Below are positions 20,735-33,566 of a stretch of DNA of 64,000 bases, piece after piece. Where the stretch lies: NCBI GenBank assembly GCA_024195265.1, contig JAJLRJ010000010.1, forward strand, positions 5,077,919-5,141,918, read 5' to 3'. Each line of letters opens with the position of its first letter. Within the stretch, counting starts at the first letter, position 1. Source of the stretch: Dendrophyllia cribrosa. Lineage: Eukaryota; Cnidaria; Anthozoa; Scleractinia; Dendrophylliidae. The translations under genes and the position numbers were made by a program. The notes beneath the pieces were generated by a model, which was given only the letters and a program-made list of their open reading frames with translations, was not told the origin of the DNA and did no database searches.

Positions 20735-23700
20735 ACTAATCTTTCAATATTTAGCGGGGATTTGCACCGTTTCTAGAAGAGCTGTGACCTTCAAAGTTGC
20801 AGAATGGCAACAATGTTGCGCAAAAAGTTGACACCGTGTAACATGGCTGCGCGGACGATTTTCTTCAAAATTTTGCGTTGCAAGTTTTTGAAGCTGATTC
20901 AAAAACGCGCAACGTAAAAGGTGGGAAGAAAATCGTCCGCGCAGCCATCATACACAGCGTCAACTTTTAGCGCAACTTAATCGTCGTTGCGAATCGTCCC
21001 GTGTAACATCACTTTTAGGACCACAAACTCGGCAATCAAATCCCAAGGGGCTCTTGGGAATACACGCATGAATAAAAAACAATAGGAAATGATTAATGAG
21101 CTAAAAAGAGTACTCGTGGATTTTTTAAAATATCGCTCATTTCTGCTAATTAACAGAGGGGATTTGCTTCGTTTGTACAAGAGATATGACTTTGAAAGTT
21201 GCACAGAATGATCACGTGCCCACACTCTTTCTAACACGCCAAAAATTTGCAGTCGAATAACAAGGAACTTTTTGGAATAAACGCATGAATATTGAAACAA
21301 TGCAAAATGGTTATTGAGCCAAAAAGTGTAATCTTCGAATTTTGAAAATATCGCTCACTGTTGCTCATCAAGAAATTTCTATTGTTTCAATATTCAGAGG
21401 GGATTTGCTCCGTTTCTACAAAAGCTATGACCTTGAAAGTTGCACTGAATAATCACGTGCCCACATTCTTCCTAACACGCATAAAATTCCCAGACAAATC
21501 GAAACGGACGCGTGGGAATAAACGCATGAATATTGAAACAATACAAAATGGTTAATGAGCTAAAAAGGGTACTCTTGAATCTTTGAAAATATCGCTCATA
21601 TTTGCTCATCAAGGAATTTCTATTGTTTAAAAATTCAGAAGGGATTAGCTCCGTTTCTACAAGAGCCATGGCCTTGAAAGTTGCGCAGAATAATTACGTG
21701 CCCACACTCGTCCTAACACGTAGATAATTAGCAGATAAATCCCAAGGGACGCGTGGGATAAACGCATGAATATTGAAACCATAGAAAATAGTATATGAGC
21801 TAAAAAGGTTACTTTGCATCTTTGAAAAAATGGCTCATTTTTAGCATAAACACATTTCTATTGTTTCAATATTCAAAGAGGATTTGGTCCGTTTCCACAA
21901 GAGCTATGGCCTTGAAAGTTGCACAGAGTGGTCACGTGCCCATACTCTTTCTAAAGCGCATAAAATTAACAGTCAAATCCAAAGGGCCGCGTGCGAATAA
22001 ACGCATGAATATTGAAACAATAGAAAATGGTTAATGAGCTAACATGGGTACTCTTTGATGTTGAAAATATCGCTCATTCTTGCTCATTAACAAATTTCCA
22101 TTGTTTTAATATTCAGAGGGAATTAGCTCCGTTTTTACAAGAGCTATGGCCTTGAAAATTGCACAGAATGGTCACGTGCCCATACTCTTCCAAAAGCGCA
22201 TAAAATTTGCAGTCAAATTCCAAGGGACACTTGGGAATAAACGCATGAATATTGAAACAATACAAAATGGTTAATGAGCTAACAAGGGTACTCTTGGATT
22301 TTTGAAAATATCGCTCATTCTTGCACATTAAGAAAATTACATTGTTTTAATATTCAGAAGGGATTAGCTGCGTTTTTACAAGAGCTATGGCCTTGAAAAT
22401 TGCAAATGGTCACGTGGCCAAACTCTTTCTAAAACGCATAAAATTTTCAGTCAAATTCCAAGGGACACTTGGGAATAAACGCTAAATATTGAAACAATAC
22501 AAAATGGTTAATGAGCTAGCAAGGGAACTCTTGGATTTTTGAAAATATCGCTCATTCTTGCTCATTAAGAAAATTACACTGTTTTAATATTCAGAAGGGA
22601 TTAGCTTCGTTTTTACAAGAGCTATGGCCTTGAAAATTGCAAATGGTCACGTGGCCAAACTCTTTCTAAAGCGCATAAAATTTTCAGTCAAATTCCAAGG
22701 GACACTTGGGAATAAACGCATGAATATTGAAACAATACAAAATGGTTAATGAGCTAGCAAGGGAACTCTTGGATTTTTGAAAATATCGCTCATTCTTGCT
22801 CATTAACAAATTTCCATTGTTTTAATATTCAGAGGGGAATAGCTCCGTTACTACAAGAGGTCTGCCCTTAAAAATTGCACAGATTGGTCACATGCCCATA
22901 CTCTTTCTAAAGCGCATAAAATTTGCAGTCAAATTTCCAGGGACACTTGGGAATAAACGCATGAATATTGAAACAATAGAAAATGGTTAATAAGCTAACA
23001 AGGGTACTCTTGGATTTTTGAAAATATAGCTCATTCTCGCAGATTAGCAAATTTCCATTGTTTCAATATTCAGAGGGAATTTGCTTTGTTTCTACCAAAG
23101 CGAGGGCGTTAACAGTTGCACATAATAAACACGTGGTCACACTCTTTCTCGCACGCGTAAAATTTGCAGTCAAATCCCAAGGAACGCGTTGGAATAAACG
23201 CGTGAATATTTAACAATAGAAAATGGTTAATTAGCTAAAAACAGTAATCTTGGATTTTAAAAAACATCGCTCATTTTTACTCATTAACAAATTTCTATTG
23301 TTTCAATATTCAGAGGGGATTTCCTCCGTTTATACAAGAGCTATGGCCTTGAAAGTTGCACAGAATGATCACGTGCCCACACTCTTTCTAACGCGCATAA
23401 AATTAGCAGACAAATCGGAAGCGACGCGTGGGAATAAACGTATGAATATTAAAACAATAGAAAATGGTTTATGAGCTAAAAAGAGTACTCTTGGATGTTA
23501 AAAAAAAATGGCTCATTTTGCTTTTTAACAAGTTTCTATTGTTTCAATATTCAGAGGGAATTAGCTCCGTTTCTACAATAGCCATGGCCTTGAAAGTTGC
23601 ACAGAATAATAACGTGCCCACACTCTTTCTAACACGCATAAAATTAGCAGACAAATCGAAAGGGACGCGTAAGAATAAACGCATGAATATTGAAACAATA

Positions 23701-26700
23701 GAAAATGGTTAATAAGCTAACAGGGGTACTCTTGGATTTTTGAAAATATCGCTCATTCTTGCACATTAACAAATTTCCATTGTTTCAATATTCAGATGGG
23801 ATTTGCTTTGTTTCTACCAAAGCTAGGGCGTTAACAGTTGCACATAATGATCACGTGGTCACACTCTTTCTCGCAAGCGTAAAATTTGCAGTCAAATCCC
23901 AAGGAACGCGTTGGAATAAACGCGTGAATATTTAAAAATAGAAAATGGTTAATTAGCTAAAAAGAGTAATCTTGGATTTTTGAAAATATCGCTCATTTTT
24001 ACTCATTAACAAATTTCTATTGTTTCAATATTCAGAGGGGATTTGCTCCGTTTAAACAAGAGCTATGGCCTTGAAAGTTGCACAGAATGATCACGTGCCC
24101 ACACTCTTTCTAACGCGCATAAAATTAGCAGACAAATCGGAAGGGACGCTTGGAAATAAACGCATGGATATTGAAACAATAGAAAATGGTTTATGAGCTA
24201 AAAAGAGTACTCTTGGATGTTTAAAAAAATGGTTCATTTTGCTTATTAACAAGTTTCTATTGTTTCAATATTCAGAGGGGATTAGCTCCGTTTCTACAAT
24301 AGCCATGGCCTTGAAAGTTGCACAGAATAATAACGTGCCCACACTCTTTCTAACACGCATAAAATTAGCAGACAAATCGAAAGGGACGCGTAAGAATAAA
24401 CGCATGAATATTGAAACAATAGAAAATGGTTAATAAGCTAACAAGGGTACTTTTGGATTTTTGAAAATATCGCTCATTCTTGCACATTAACAAATTTCCA
24501 TTGTTTCAATATTCAGATGGGATTTGCTTTGTTTCTACCAAAGCTAGGGCGTTAAAAGTTGCACATAATGAACAGGTGGTCACTCTTTCTCGCACGCGTA
24601 AAATTTGCAGTCAAATCCCAAGGAACGCGTTTGAATAAACGCGTGAATATTTAACAATAGAAAATGGTTAATTAGCTAAAAGGGTACTCTTGGATTTTTA
24701 ACAATATCGCTCATTCTTGCTCATTAACAAATTTCCATTGTTTTAATATTCAGAGGGGATAAGCTCCGTTTCTACAAGAGCTATGGCCTTGAAAATTGTA
24801 CAAATAGGTCACGTGCCCATACTCTTTCTAAAGCGCATAAAATTTGCAGTCAAATTCCTAAGGACACTTAGGAATAAACGCATGAATATTGAAACAATAG
24901 AAAATGGTTAATAAGCTAACAAGGGTACTCTTGGATTTTTGGAAATAACGCTCATTTTGCTTATTAACAAATTTCCATTGTTTTAATATTCCAAAGGGAT
25001 TTACTTTGAATCTACCAAAGCTTTGGCGTTAAAAGTTGCACAAAATGAACACGTGGTCACAGTCTTTCTTGCACGCGTAAAATTTGCAGTCAAATCCCAA
25101 GGAACGCGTTGGAATAAACGCGTGAATATTTAACAATAGAAAATGGTTAATGAGCTAAAAAGAGTAATCTTGGATTTTTGAAAAAATGGCTCATTTTTGC
25201 TCATTAACAAATTTCTTTTGTTTTAATATTCAGAGGGGATTTGGTCGGTTTGTAGAAGAGCTATGGCCTTGAAAGTTGCACAGAATGATCACGTGCCCAC
25301 ACTCTTTCTAACGCGCATAAAATTAGCAGACAAATCGGAAGCGACGCGTGGGAATAAACGCATGGATATTAAAACAATAGAAAATGGTTAATGAGCTAAA
25401 AAGAGCACTCTTGGATGTTTGAGAAAATGGTTCATTTTGCTTATTAACAAATTTCTGTTGTTTCAATATTCAGAGGGGATTTGCTCCGTTTATACAAAAG
25501 CTATGACCTTAAAAATTGCACAGAATAATCACGTGCCCACACTACTTCTAACACGCATAAATTTAGCAGACAACTCCCAAGGAACGCTTGGGAATAAACA
25601 CAGGAATACTGATACAATACAGAATGGTTAATGAGCTAAACAGAGTAATTTGGTTTTTTAAAATTTTGCTCAAAAAATTTCTATTGTTTCAATATTCAGA
25701 GGAGATTAGCTCCGTTTCTACAAGAGCTGTGACTTTAAAAATTGCCCAGAATAATCACGTGCCCACACTCTCTCAAACGCGCCAAAAATTTGCAGTCGAG
25801 TCCCAAGGGAAGCTTGGGAATAAACGCATGAATATTGAAACAATGCAAAATGGTTAATGAGCTAAAGCGGGGTAATCTCGGAATTTTGAAAACATCGCTC
25901 ATTCTTGCTCATTAAGAAATTTCCATTGTTTCAATATTCAGATGGGATTTGCTTTGTTTCTACCAAAGCCGTGGCGTTAACAGTTGCACATAATGAACAC
26001 GTGGTCACACTCTTTCTCGCACGCGTAAAATTTGCAGTCAAATCCCAAGGAACGCGTTGGAATAAACGCGTGAATATTTAACAATAGAAAATGGTTAATT
26101 AGCTAAAAACAGTAATCTTGGATTTTAAAAAACATCGCTCATTTTTACTCATTAACAAATTTCTATTGTTTCAATATTCAGAGGGGATTTCCTCCGTTTA
26201 TACAAGAGCTATGGCCTTGAAAGTTGCACAGAATGATCACGTGCCCACACTCTTTCTAACGCGCATAAAATTAGCAGACAAATCGGAAGCGACGCGTGGG
26301 AATAAACGTATGAATATTAAAACAATAGAAAATGGTTTATGAGCTAAAAAGAGTACTCTTGGATGTTAAAAAAAATGGCTCATTTTGCTTATTAACAAGT
26401 TTCTATTGTTTCAATATTCAGAGGGGATTAGCTCCGTTTCTACAATAGCCATGGCCTTGAAAGTTGCACAGAATAATAACGTGCCCACACTCTTTCTAAC
26501 ACGCATAAAATTAGCAGACAAATCGAAAGGGACGCGTAAGAATAAACGCATGAATATTGAAACAATAGAAAATGGTTAATAAGCTAACAGGGGTACTCTT
26601 GGATTTTTGAAAATATCGCTCATTCTTGCACATTAACAAATTTCCATTGTTTCAATATTCAGATGGGATTTGCTTTGTTTCTACCAAAGCTAGGGCGTTA

Positions 26701-29700
26701 ACAGTTGCACATAATGATCACGTGGTCACACTCTTTCTCGCAAGCGTAAAATTTGCAGTCAAATCCCAAGGAACGCGTTGGAATAAACGCGTGAATATTT
26801 AAAAATAGAAAATGGTTAATTAGCTAAAAAGAGTAATCTTGGATTTTTGAAAATATCGCTCATTTTTACTCATTAACAAATTTCTATTGTTTCAATATTC
26901 AGAGGGGATTTGCTCCGTTTAAACAAGAGCTATGGCCTTGAAAGTTGCACAGAATGATCACGTGCCCACACTCTTTCTAACGCGCATAAAATTAGCAGAC
27001 AAATCGGAAGGGACGCTTGGAAATAAACGCATGGATATTGAAACAATAGAAAATGGTTTATGAGCTAAAAAGAGTACTCTTGGATGTTTAAAAAAATGGT
27101 TCATTTTGCTTATTAACAAGTTTCTATTGTTTCAATATTCAGAGGGGATTAGCTCCGTTTCTACAATAGCCATGGCCTTGAAAGTTGCACAGAATAATAA
27201 CGTGCCCACACTCTTTCTAACACGCATAAAATTAGCAGACAAATCGAAAGGGACGCGTAAGAATAAACGCATGAATATTGAAACAATAGAAAATGGTTAA
27301 TAAGCTAACAAGGGTACTTTTGGATTTTTGAAAATATCGCTCATTCTTGCACATTAACAAATTTCCATTGTTTCAATATTCAGATGGGATTTGCTTTGTT
27401 TCTACCAAAGCTAGGGCGTTAAAAGTTGCATATAATGAACAGGTGGTCACTCTTTCTCGCACGCGTAAAATTTGCAGTCAAATCCCAAGGAACGCGTTTG
27501 AATAAACGCGTGAATATTTAACAATAGAAAATGGTTAATTAGCTAAAAGGGTACTCTTGGATTTTTAACAATATCGCTCATTCTTGCTCATTAACAAATT
27601 TCCATTGTTTTAATATTCAGAGGGGATAAGCTCCGTTTCTACAAGAGCTATGGCCTTGAAAATTGTACAAATAGGTCACGTGCCCATACTCTTTCTAAAG
27701 CGCATAAAATTTGCAGTCAAATTCCTAAGGACACTTAGGAATAAACGCATGAATATTGAAACAATAGAAAATGGTTAATAAGCTAACAAGGGTACTCTTG
27801 GATTTTTGAAAATAACGCTCATTTTGCTTATTAACAAATTTCCATTGTTTTAATATTCCAAAGGGATTTACTTTGAATCTACCAAAGCTTTGGCGTTAAA
27901 AGTTGCACAAAATGAACACGTGGTCACAGTCTTTCTTGCACGCGTAAAATTTGCAGTCAAATCCCAAGGAACGCGTTTGAATAAACGCGTGAATATTTAA
28001 CAATAGAAAATGGTTAATTAGCTAAAAGGGTACTCTTGGATTTTTAACAATATCGCTCATTCTTGCTCATTAACAAATTTCCATTGTTTCAATATTCAGA
28101 TGGGATTTGCTTTGTTTCTACCAAAGCTAGGGCGTTAAAAGTTGCACATAATGAACAGGTGGTCACTCTTTCTCGCACGCGTAAAATTTGCAGTCAAATC
28201 CCAAGGAACTCGTTTGAATAAACGCGTGAATATTTAACAATAGAAAATGGTTAATTAGCTAAAAGGGTACTCTTGGATTTTTAACAATATCGCTCATTCT
28301 TGCTCATTAACAAATTTCCATTGTTTTAATATTCAGAGGGGATAAGCTCCGTTTCTACAAGAGCTATGGCCTTGAAAATTGTACAAATAGGTCACGTGCC
28401 CATACTCTTTCTAAAGCGCATAAAATTTGCAGTCAAATTCCTAAGGACACTTAGGAATAAACGCATGAATATTGAAACAATAGAAAATGGTTAATAAGCT
28501 AACAAGGGTACTCTTGGATTTTTGAAAATAACGCTCATTTTGCTTATTAACAAATTTCCATTGTTTTAATATTCAGAAGGGATTTACTTTGAATCTACCA
28601 AAGCTTTGGCGTTAAAAGTTGCACAAAATGAACACGTGGTCACAGTCTTTCTTGCACGCGTAAAATTTGCAGTCAAATCCCAAGGAACGCGTTGGAATAA
28701 ACGCGTGAATATTTAACAATAGAAAATGGTTAATGAGCTAAAAAGAGTAATCTTGGATTTTTGAAAAAATGGCTCATTTTTGCTCATTAACAAATTTCTT
28801 TTGTTTTAATATTCAGAGGGGATTTGGTCGGTTTGTAGAAGAGCTATGGCCTTGAAAGTTGCACAGAATGATCACGTGCCCACACTCTTTCTAACGCGCA
28901 TAAAATTAGCAGACAAATCGGAAGCGACGCGTGGGAATAAACGCATGGATATTAAAACAATAGAAAATGGTTAATGAGCTAAAAAGAGCACTCTTGGATG
29001 TTTGAGAAAATGGTTCATTTTGCTTATTAACAAATTTCTGTTGTTTCAATATTCAGAGGGGATTTGCTCCGTTTATACAAAAGCTATGACCTTAAAAATT
29101 GCACAGAATAATCACGTGCCCACACTACTTCTAACACGCATAAATTTAGCAGACAACTCCCAAGGAACGCTTGGGAATAAACACAGGAATACTGATACAA
29201 TACAGAATGGTTAATGAGCTAAACAGAGTAATTTGGTTTTTTAAAATTTTGCTCAAAAAATTTCTATTGTTTCAATATTCAGAGGAGATTAGCTCCGTTT
29301 CTACAAGAGCTGTGACTTTAAAAATTGCCCAGAATAATCACGTGCCCACACTCTCTCAAACGCGCCAAAAATTTGCAGTCGAGTCCCAAGGGAAGCTTGG
29401 GAATAAACGCATGAATATTGAAACAATGCAAAATGGTTAATGAGCTAAAGCGGGGTAATCTCGGATTTTTGAAAACATCGCTCATTCTTGCTCATTAAGA
29501 AATTTCCATTGTTTCAATATTCAGATGGGATTTGCTTTGTTTCTACCAAAGCCGTGGCGTTAAAAGTTGCACGTAATGAACACGTGGTCACACTCTTTCT
29601 CACACGCGTAAAATTTGCGGTCAAATCCCAAGGGATCCGTCGGAATGAACGCATGAATATTGAAACAATAAAAAAAGATTAATGAGCTGAAAGAGTCATT

Positions 29701-30079
29701 TTTAGCTCATTAACAAATTTCTATTGTTTCAATATTCAGAGGGGATTTTCTCCGTTTCTACCAGAGCTATGGCCTTTCTAACGCGGTAAAAATTTGCAGT
29801 CGAATCGCAAGGGACGCTTGGGAATAAACGTATCAATATTGAAACAATAGAACATGGTTAATGAGCTATAAAGGGTACTCTTGTTTCAATATTCAGAAGG
29901 GATTTGCTTTGTTTCTGCCAAAGCTGTGGCGTTAAAAGTTGCACATAAGGAACACGTGGTCACACTCTAACGCGCGCCAAAAATGTGCAGTCGAATCTCA
30001 AGGGACGCGTGAATATTGAAACAATAGAAAATGGTTGAGCTAGAGTCCATGGATATTTGAAAAAATGGCTTATTCTTGC
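20735..30079. repeat. ~240-bp satellite array, about 38 monomers
   Basis: Monomers of 238-241 bp run head to tail for 9.3 kb. Each has a left arm with CTATTGTTTCAATATTCA and a right arm with its exact reverse complement. With the adjoining GCTCATTAAC / GTTAATGAGC, the arms form a ~34-nt inverted repeat about 195 bp across, leaving a ~45-bp linker. Most monomers carry a CACGTG in the middle and a hairpin-prone TCCCAAG...CTTGGGA. Two monomer types alternate: type A (GATTTGCTCCGTTTCTACAA) and type B (GATTTGCTTTGTTTCTACCA). The short frames of 64-89 codons that repeat through the array are a by-product of the period. Confidence 0.95.
20806..20990. mobile_element. hairpin element inside first satellite monomer
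   Basis: Arms of ~50 nt containing GCTGCGCGGACGATTTTCTT and its reverse complement (20815-20866 and 20925-20976) form a long hairpin. Satellite sequence stops at about 20806 and resumes at about 20990, so the element interrupts a monomer. Confidence 0.7.
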
Positions 30080-30236
30080 CAAAGTGTGAGCACGTGATCA
30101 TTTTTCCAATATAACAGAAGAACAATTCACCTTTTTATACGTGTAGTTCAAATGAACATCATTATTCTAAAAGTCAGCACACATGAAGAGACTGGTTGTA
30201 TTGTCTGATTTCTTTGTTTATTTTATAAACAGGATG

Positions 30237-30312
30237 TTTTTGAGGATGTGCACAGAGAGAAAGGGTCCCTGCTTCTCTTTGCACATAACGTTCACGCACA
30301 CTTCCTCAAAAT
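30237..30312. repeat. imperfect hairpin after the satellite
   Basis: TTTTTGAGGATGTGCACAGA pairs imperfectly with the later GTTCACGCACACTTCCTCAA. The nested words GAGAAAGGG and CCCTGCTTCTC also pair. No gene is seen from 30080 to 30728. Confidence 0.45.
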
Positions 30313-30728
30313 TGTGCCTTATATATAAACCGGCTAAATCAACTGCAGGAATAAATTGTTAACGAGTGCTGGAAATTTCTGTATATTATATTTGTTAGAT
30401 ACACGTTTGTGGGAATTCCCGAAAGCATTCAGTTTTTCTTACGTCATATGAATCATTCAAGGAAATAATAAAAAATAATCTTTACACAGTAAGTTAATTT
30501 CTGATTTAACAAAATTTAACCCTTTAATAAATTAAGGTCGACAAATTCTTTGTTTTTACATTATACCGTAAATCCGACATTTTGACGTTTTTCTTATTCT
30601 ATCGAAGTGGAACAAAAACAATAAACAAGTTAAAACAGTTAATAATTTTAATAATATAAATAATCAGGAAAAATCATAAATTAAACAAAAACATTGGCGT
30701 GACAACATTCCCAAACCTCATGAGGTTC

Positions 30729-32588
30729 TTAAAGTGCCTATGAAATGAATTTTTTTTCTTCGTTTTTCATTAGTTTATTATGTCCAAAGAACGAAAACAA
30801 TAATCATTTCCCGAGGAAAAGAAAGAAAATAGGTTTTTTAGCCCCTCGAAGATGCGTCACTGCGGTTGAAAAGTGGCTCCAATTTTTAGAGAGCCTGGGG
30901 GCGAGTGGGCGTGCGTGATGACGTAAATTACGTAAATAGTATGACACATTGGTTTGTTTACGCTATAATTCCCTTGGAATCCTTTAGCGTGATGGTCATT
31001 TTGCCAACGTTTTTGGCTGTACAAATGTCAGACAGCGCCTAATTTGTTTCTTTGCAGTCCTCTCAAGGTGAAGAGGATCAGTTTCGGATCACTCTTGATC
31101 AACTGAAATGATCGTGTCCACTGTAGTTTTGCCGTAGCGAGACGAACCAACTGTGCCGCTTGAGCGAAGGAAGTGAACATGAAGAAGACGGACTTTGATC
31201 ATTTAGATTATTGAACGTGAAAGGTATAAATTTCAGTAGCACAGCGTCTCAGTGGTTCGCCAGTTGAGTTGTAAGCTTATTGAACGCAGAGGCGTTTTTG
31301 TTATTTCTTTTTAGTGGCTCGTTGACTAGCGTTTATCGAACGCGAACGATATATTTGTAGTACAAACAATCATGATATTAGCGCATTAGCGACTCGGCCG
31401 TTCTTCTCTGAAGTTCATTGATCGCGCGTGGAGGTTATGAACTAATTATTTTTATCGGCTTGGCAATTCGCTCGTCTACTTAAAGTTCTTTTTTCAATGC
31501 GAAGGATATGTATTGGCGGCTTGCTAGTTGAAAGTTTCTAAATTATACTGATATGTTATGCATATCCGAGGTGGTGTTTTTCAGGCGGCTTGCTGAATTT
31601 AATGTGAATGGTGTATTTTTAGCGGCAAGGTGCCTTGATAGCGTATTTTTTATTTATTTATTCAAAATGTTTGAACTCAAGTATATGCGTAATAATTATG
31701 CTTCTTAGTTCAGTGTCTTGCCAGCGATTGATCGTTTCTGGAAATTTTAACCACTTGGCGGCTTGTAAGTGAGTTCAAAAGTATTGTGTTTACATTTATG
31801 TCTGATTTATATTTCATTGTATAAAAATTGATCTGATCGAACACGCAATGATTCAGCGATGTATTTTGTTTCGAATAGTCTTACGCATTTGTACGTGTAG
31901 ATTTTTGATAGATGTTCCGTAGAATAGACGCCTTCCAGTGAACACTTGCGTCGCTGCACTTTGAATTTTATAATTCGGAATACCGTATAAACATTTATAT
32001 TACTCGCCAGTCAGTGCCGATCGAGTCAGTATATTTTTGTAGGCCTCACTGACTTCGACGGCTCTCCAGTCGAGCCGAGGCTTGAAGGAACTTCCAAACA
32101 GGATATGGATTGGGAAAATTATGCTTGATTAAACGGCCTCACCGGCCGGAATGTTATTTTCTTTTGCAAAATAATATTAATTTTAACAATAAGCGCTTTC
32201 ATTGAAAACAACATCGCTTGACGTACCCTTTCCGATGTCGACGAACAAATTTGTTACACCCTCTGTTATCGAAGAATTCTAATATCTCGTATGTTTGAGG
32301 CCGCTCGCCACATAATATTGGTCCACCTCTAGCGACGTCTCTTGTCAGCTCTCTTGTTCTCTATATTCCCGCAGCAGTTTGTACAACTATTTACGTCACA
32401 GTGTAATATGACACTGGTTTTGGCCGCGCACAAATTGGAGCCACTTTTTAGCGCCAACAACCTAACTTTGAGACCATAAAAAAAGCATTTCGCATCGTTC
32501 CTAACACTTTAAACCTTTTATTCCAAGGTCTAAAAGGGTGAAACTTTCGATACATCAAAAAATAAATTTCATTTCATAGGCACTTTAA
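30729..32588. mobile_element. 1.86-kb TIR element (TTAAAGTGCCTATGAAATGAA)
   Basis: Exact 21-bp termini TTAAAGTGCCTATGAAATGA(A) are inverted at each end. Subterminal inverted matches such as AAGTGGCTCCAATTT (near 30865 and 32431) extend the similarity about 150 bp inward. There is no transposase-like frame, so it is non-autonomous. The terminal TTAA could be its target site, which would fit a piggyBac-like origin, but that is inference. Confidence 0.75.
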
Positions 32589-32755
32589 ACACTTAATAAA
32601 TCTGCTGAATTATGCAAAAACTACTTAAATTACTTACTAGATAATAACTTTTTAAAAGTTTTTCAGTTCTTAAATAATAGGACATTAATTTGTATAACTT
32701 AGATTAGGGCTATGTGATCAGATTTTAGTATTTCTTTGAAAAGTCAAAAGATGTA

Positions 32756-32931
32756 TTTCTATCAAAGGAAATTGAAAAATCCATTGTAATGGTGTAGTTA
32801 TGTTATTAAGTTATATTAATGTACTCAAACTATTGATGTGTGATTTCTATCAAAGGAAATTGAAAAATCCATTGTAATGGTGTAGTAATGTTATTAAGTT
32901 ATGTTAATGTACTCAAACTATTGATGTGTGA
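32756..32931. repeat. 88-bp tandem duplication
   Basis: Two nearly identical 88-bp units begin TTTCTATCAAAGG and contain the palindrome CCATTGTAATGG. They differ by two or three bases. Confidence 0.85.
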
Positions 32932-33212
32932 TTTTAGCAGCAGATGAATGACCAGGATGGAAATGGATTGCAACTTGAAAACTTAAAACTAAATCTTTAA
33001 AGTTCTTCTTGTCTTGTCTTTTTTTGTTTCCACGCAGTTACGCTGAATCGCTTTCAATCATGATACATATTGCTGCCATAATCTTGTACCCGGATCTCCC
33101 ACGGTCAGGCGGAAGGGAGATCTCTTATTTCAGTACAGTACAAGCACGAGTGAGATCTGAGTACGAGATTATTGCTGCAATAAAAGTATCGCGTGACTTA
33201 TTCCCAGACGGA

Positions 33213-33272
33213 TGACGTCATCCACTCATCAAAGCCGCACCTATAAAAATAATTCCCGTCCGCATCTTTTCC
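33213..33272 (+). promoter_or_regulatory. candidate core promoter with CRE and TATA
   Basis: A perfect CRE palindrome, TGACGTCA (33213-33220), lies 21 bp upstream of TATAAAAA (33242-33249). Transcription would start near 33272, in the pyrimidine-rich CTCTTTCACTTTCAG. This would drive the chain of noncoding exons leading to gene B. The start site is inferred. Confidence 0.5.
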
Positions 33273-33566
33273 TCTTTCACTTTCAGTTAGCCAGCAACGT
33301 GCACCGACGCGCTTTTCACCTTTTCTTCTTCAAACATCTGACCGTGGGTAAAGGTTTTGGATTCTCAATTGTTACATTTTAATACGTAAAGAATTACCTA
33401 ACTCACCAGCAGCGTTTGTATAGATGATCGTTGTGATGCATGCGTCTGATCTATGACTGTCCAACGATAGCTGACTACAACACTCGCATTATCAGATTTG
33501 TTTCGTAGCTGTGGTTGAATCAACATCTCACGATATCCAAGCTGCTGTGTTTGTCCGTGGATACAG
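33272..33566 (+). other. probable noncoding exons 1 and 2 of gene B
   Basis: Exon 33272-33347 ends at a GTAAAG donor. Exon 33509-33566 runs from TTTCGTAG to GTATGT and contains GTTGAATCAACATCTCACGA. The block 33352-33540 is repeated in diverged form at 33568-33790, so the exon and its intron were duplicated; the second copy has lost its AG acceptor. Confidence 0.4.

Noticed and set aside
23250..29682. Repeated 64-89-residue frames (INKFLLFQYSEGISS) as a tandem protein family
   Set aside because: They follow the satellite period, have no splice or start context and break at the same monomer positions.
20735..30079. Regular repeats resembling a CRISPR array
   Set aside because: The whole 240-bp monomer is conserved, including the parts that would be spacers, and the sequence is eukaryotic.
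30240..30330. Short exon-like frame after an ACAG (DVFEDVHREKGSLL)
   Set aside because: The sequence forms an imperfect hairpin and has no donor or partner exon nearby.
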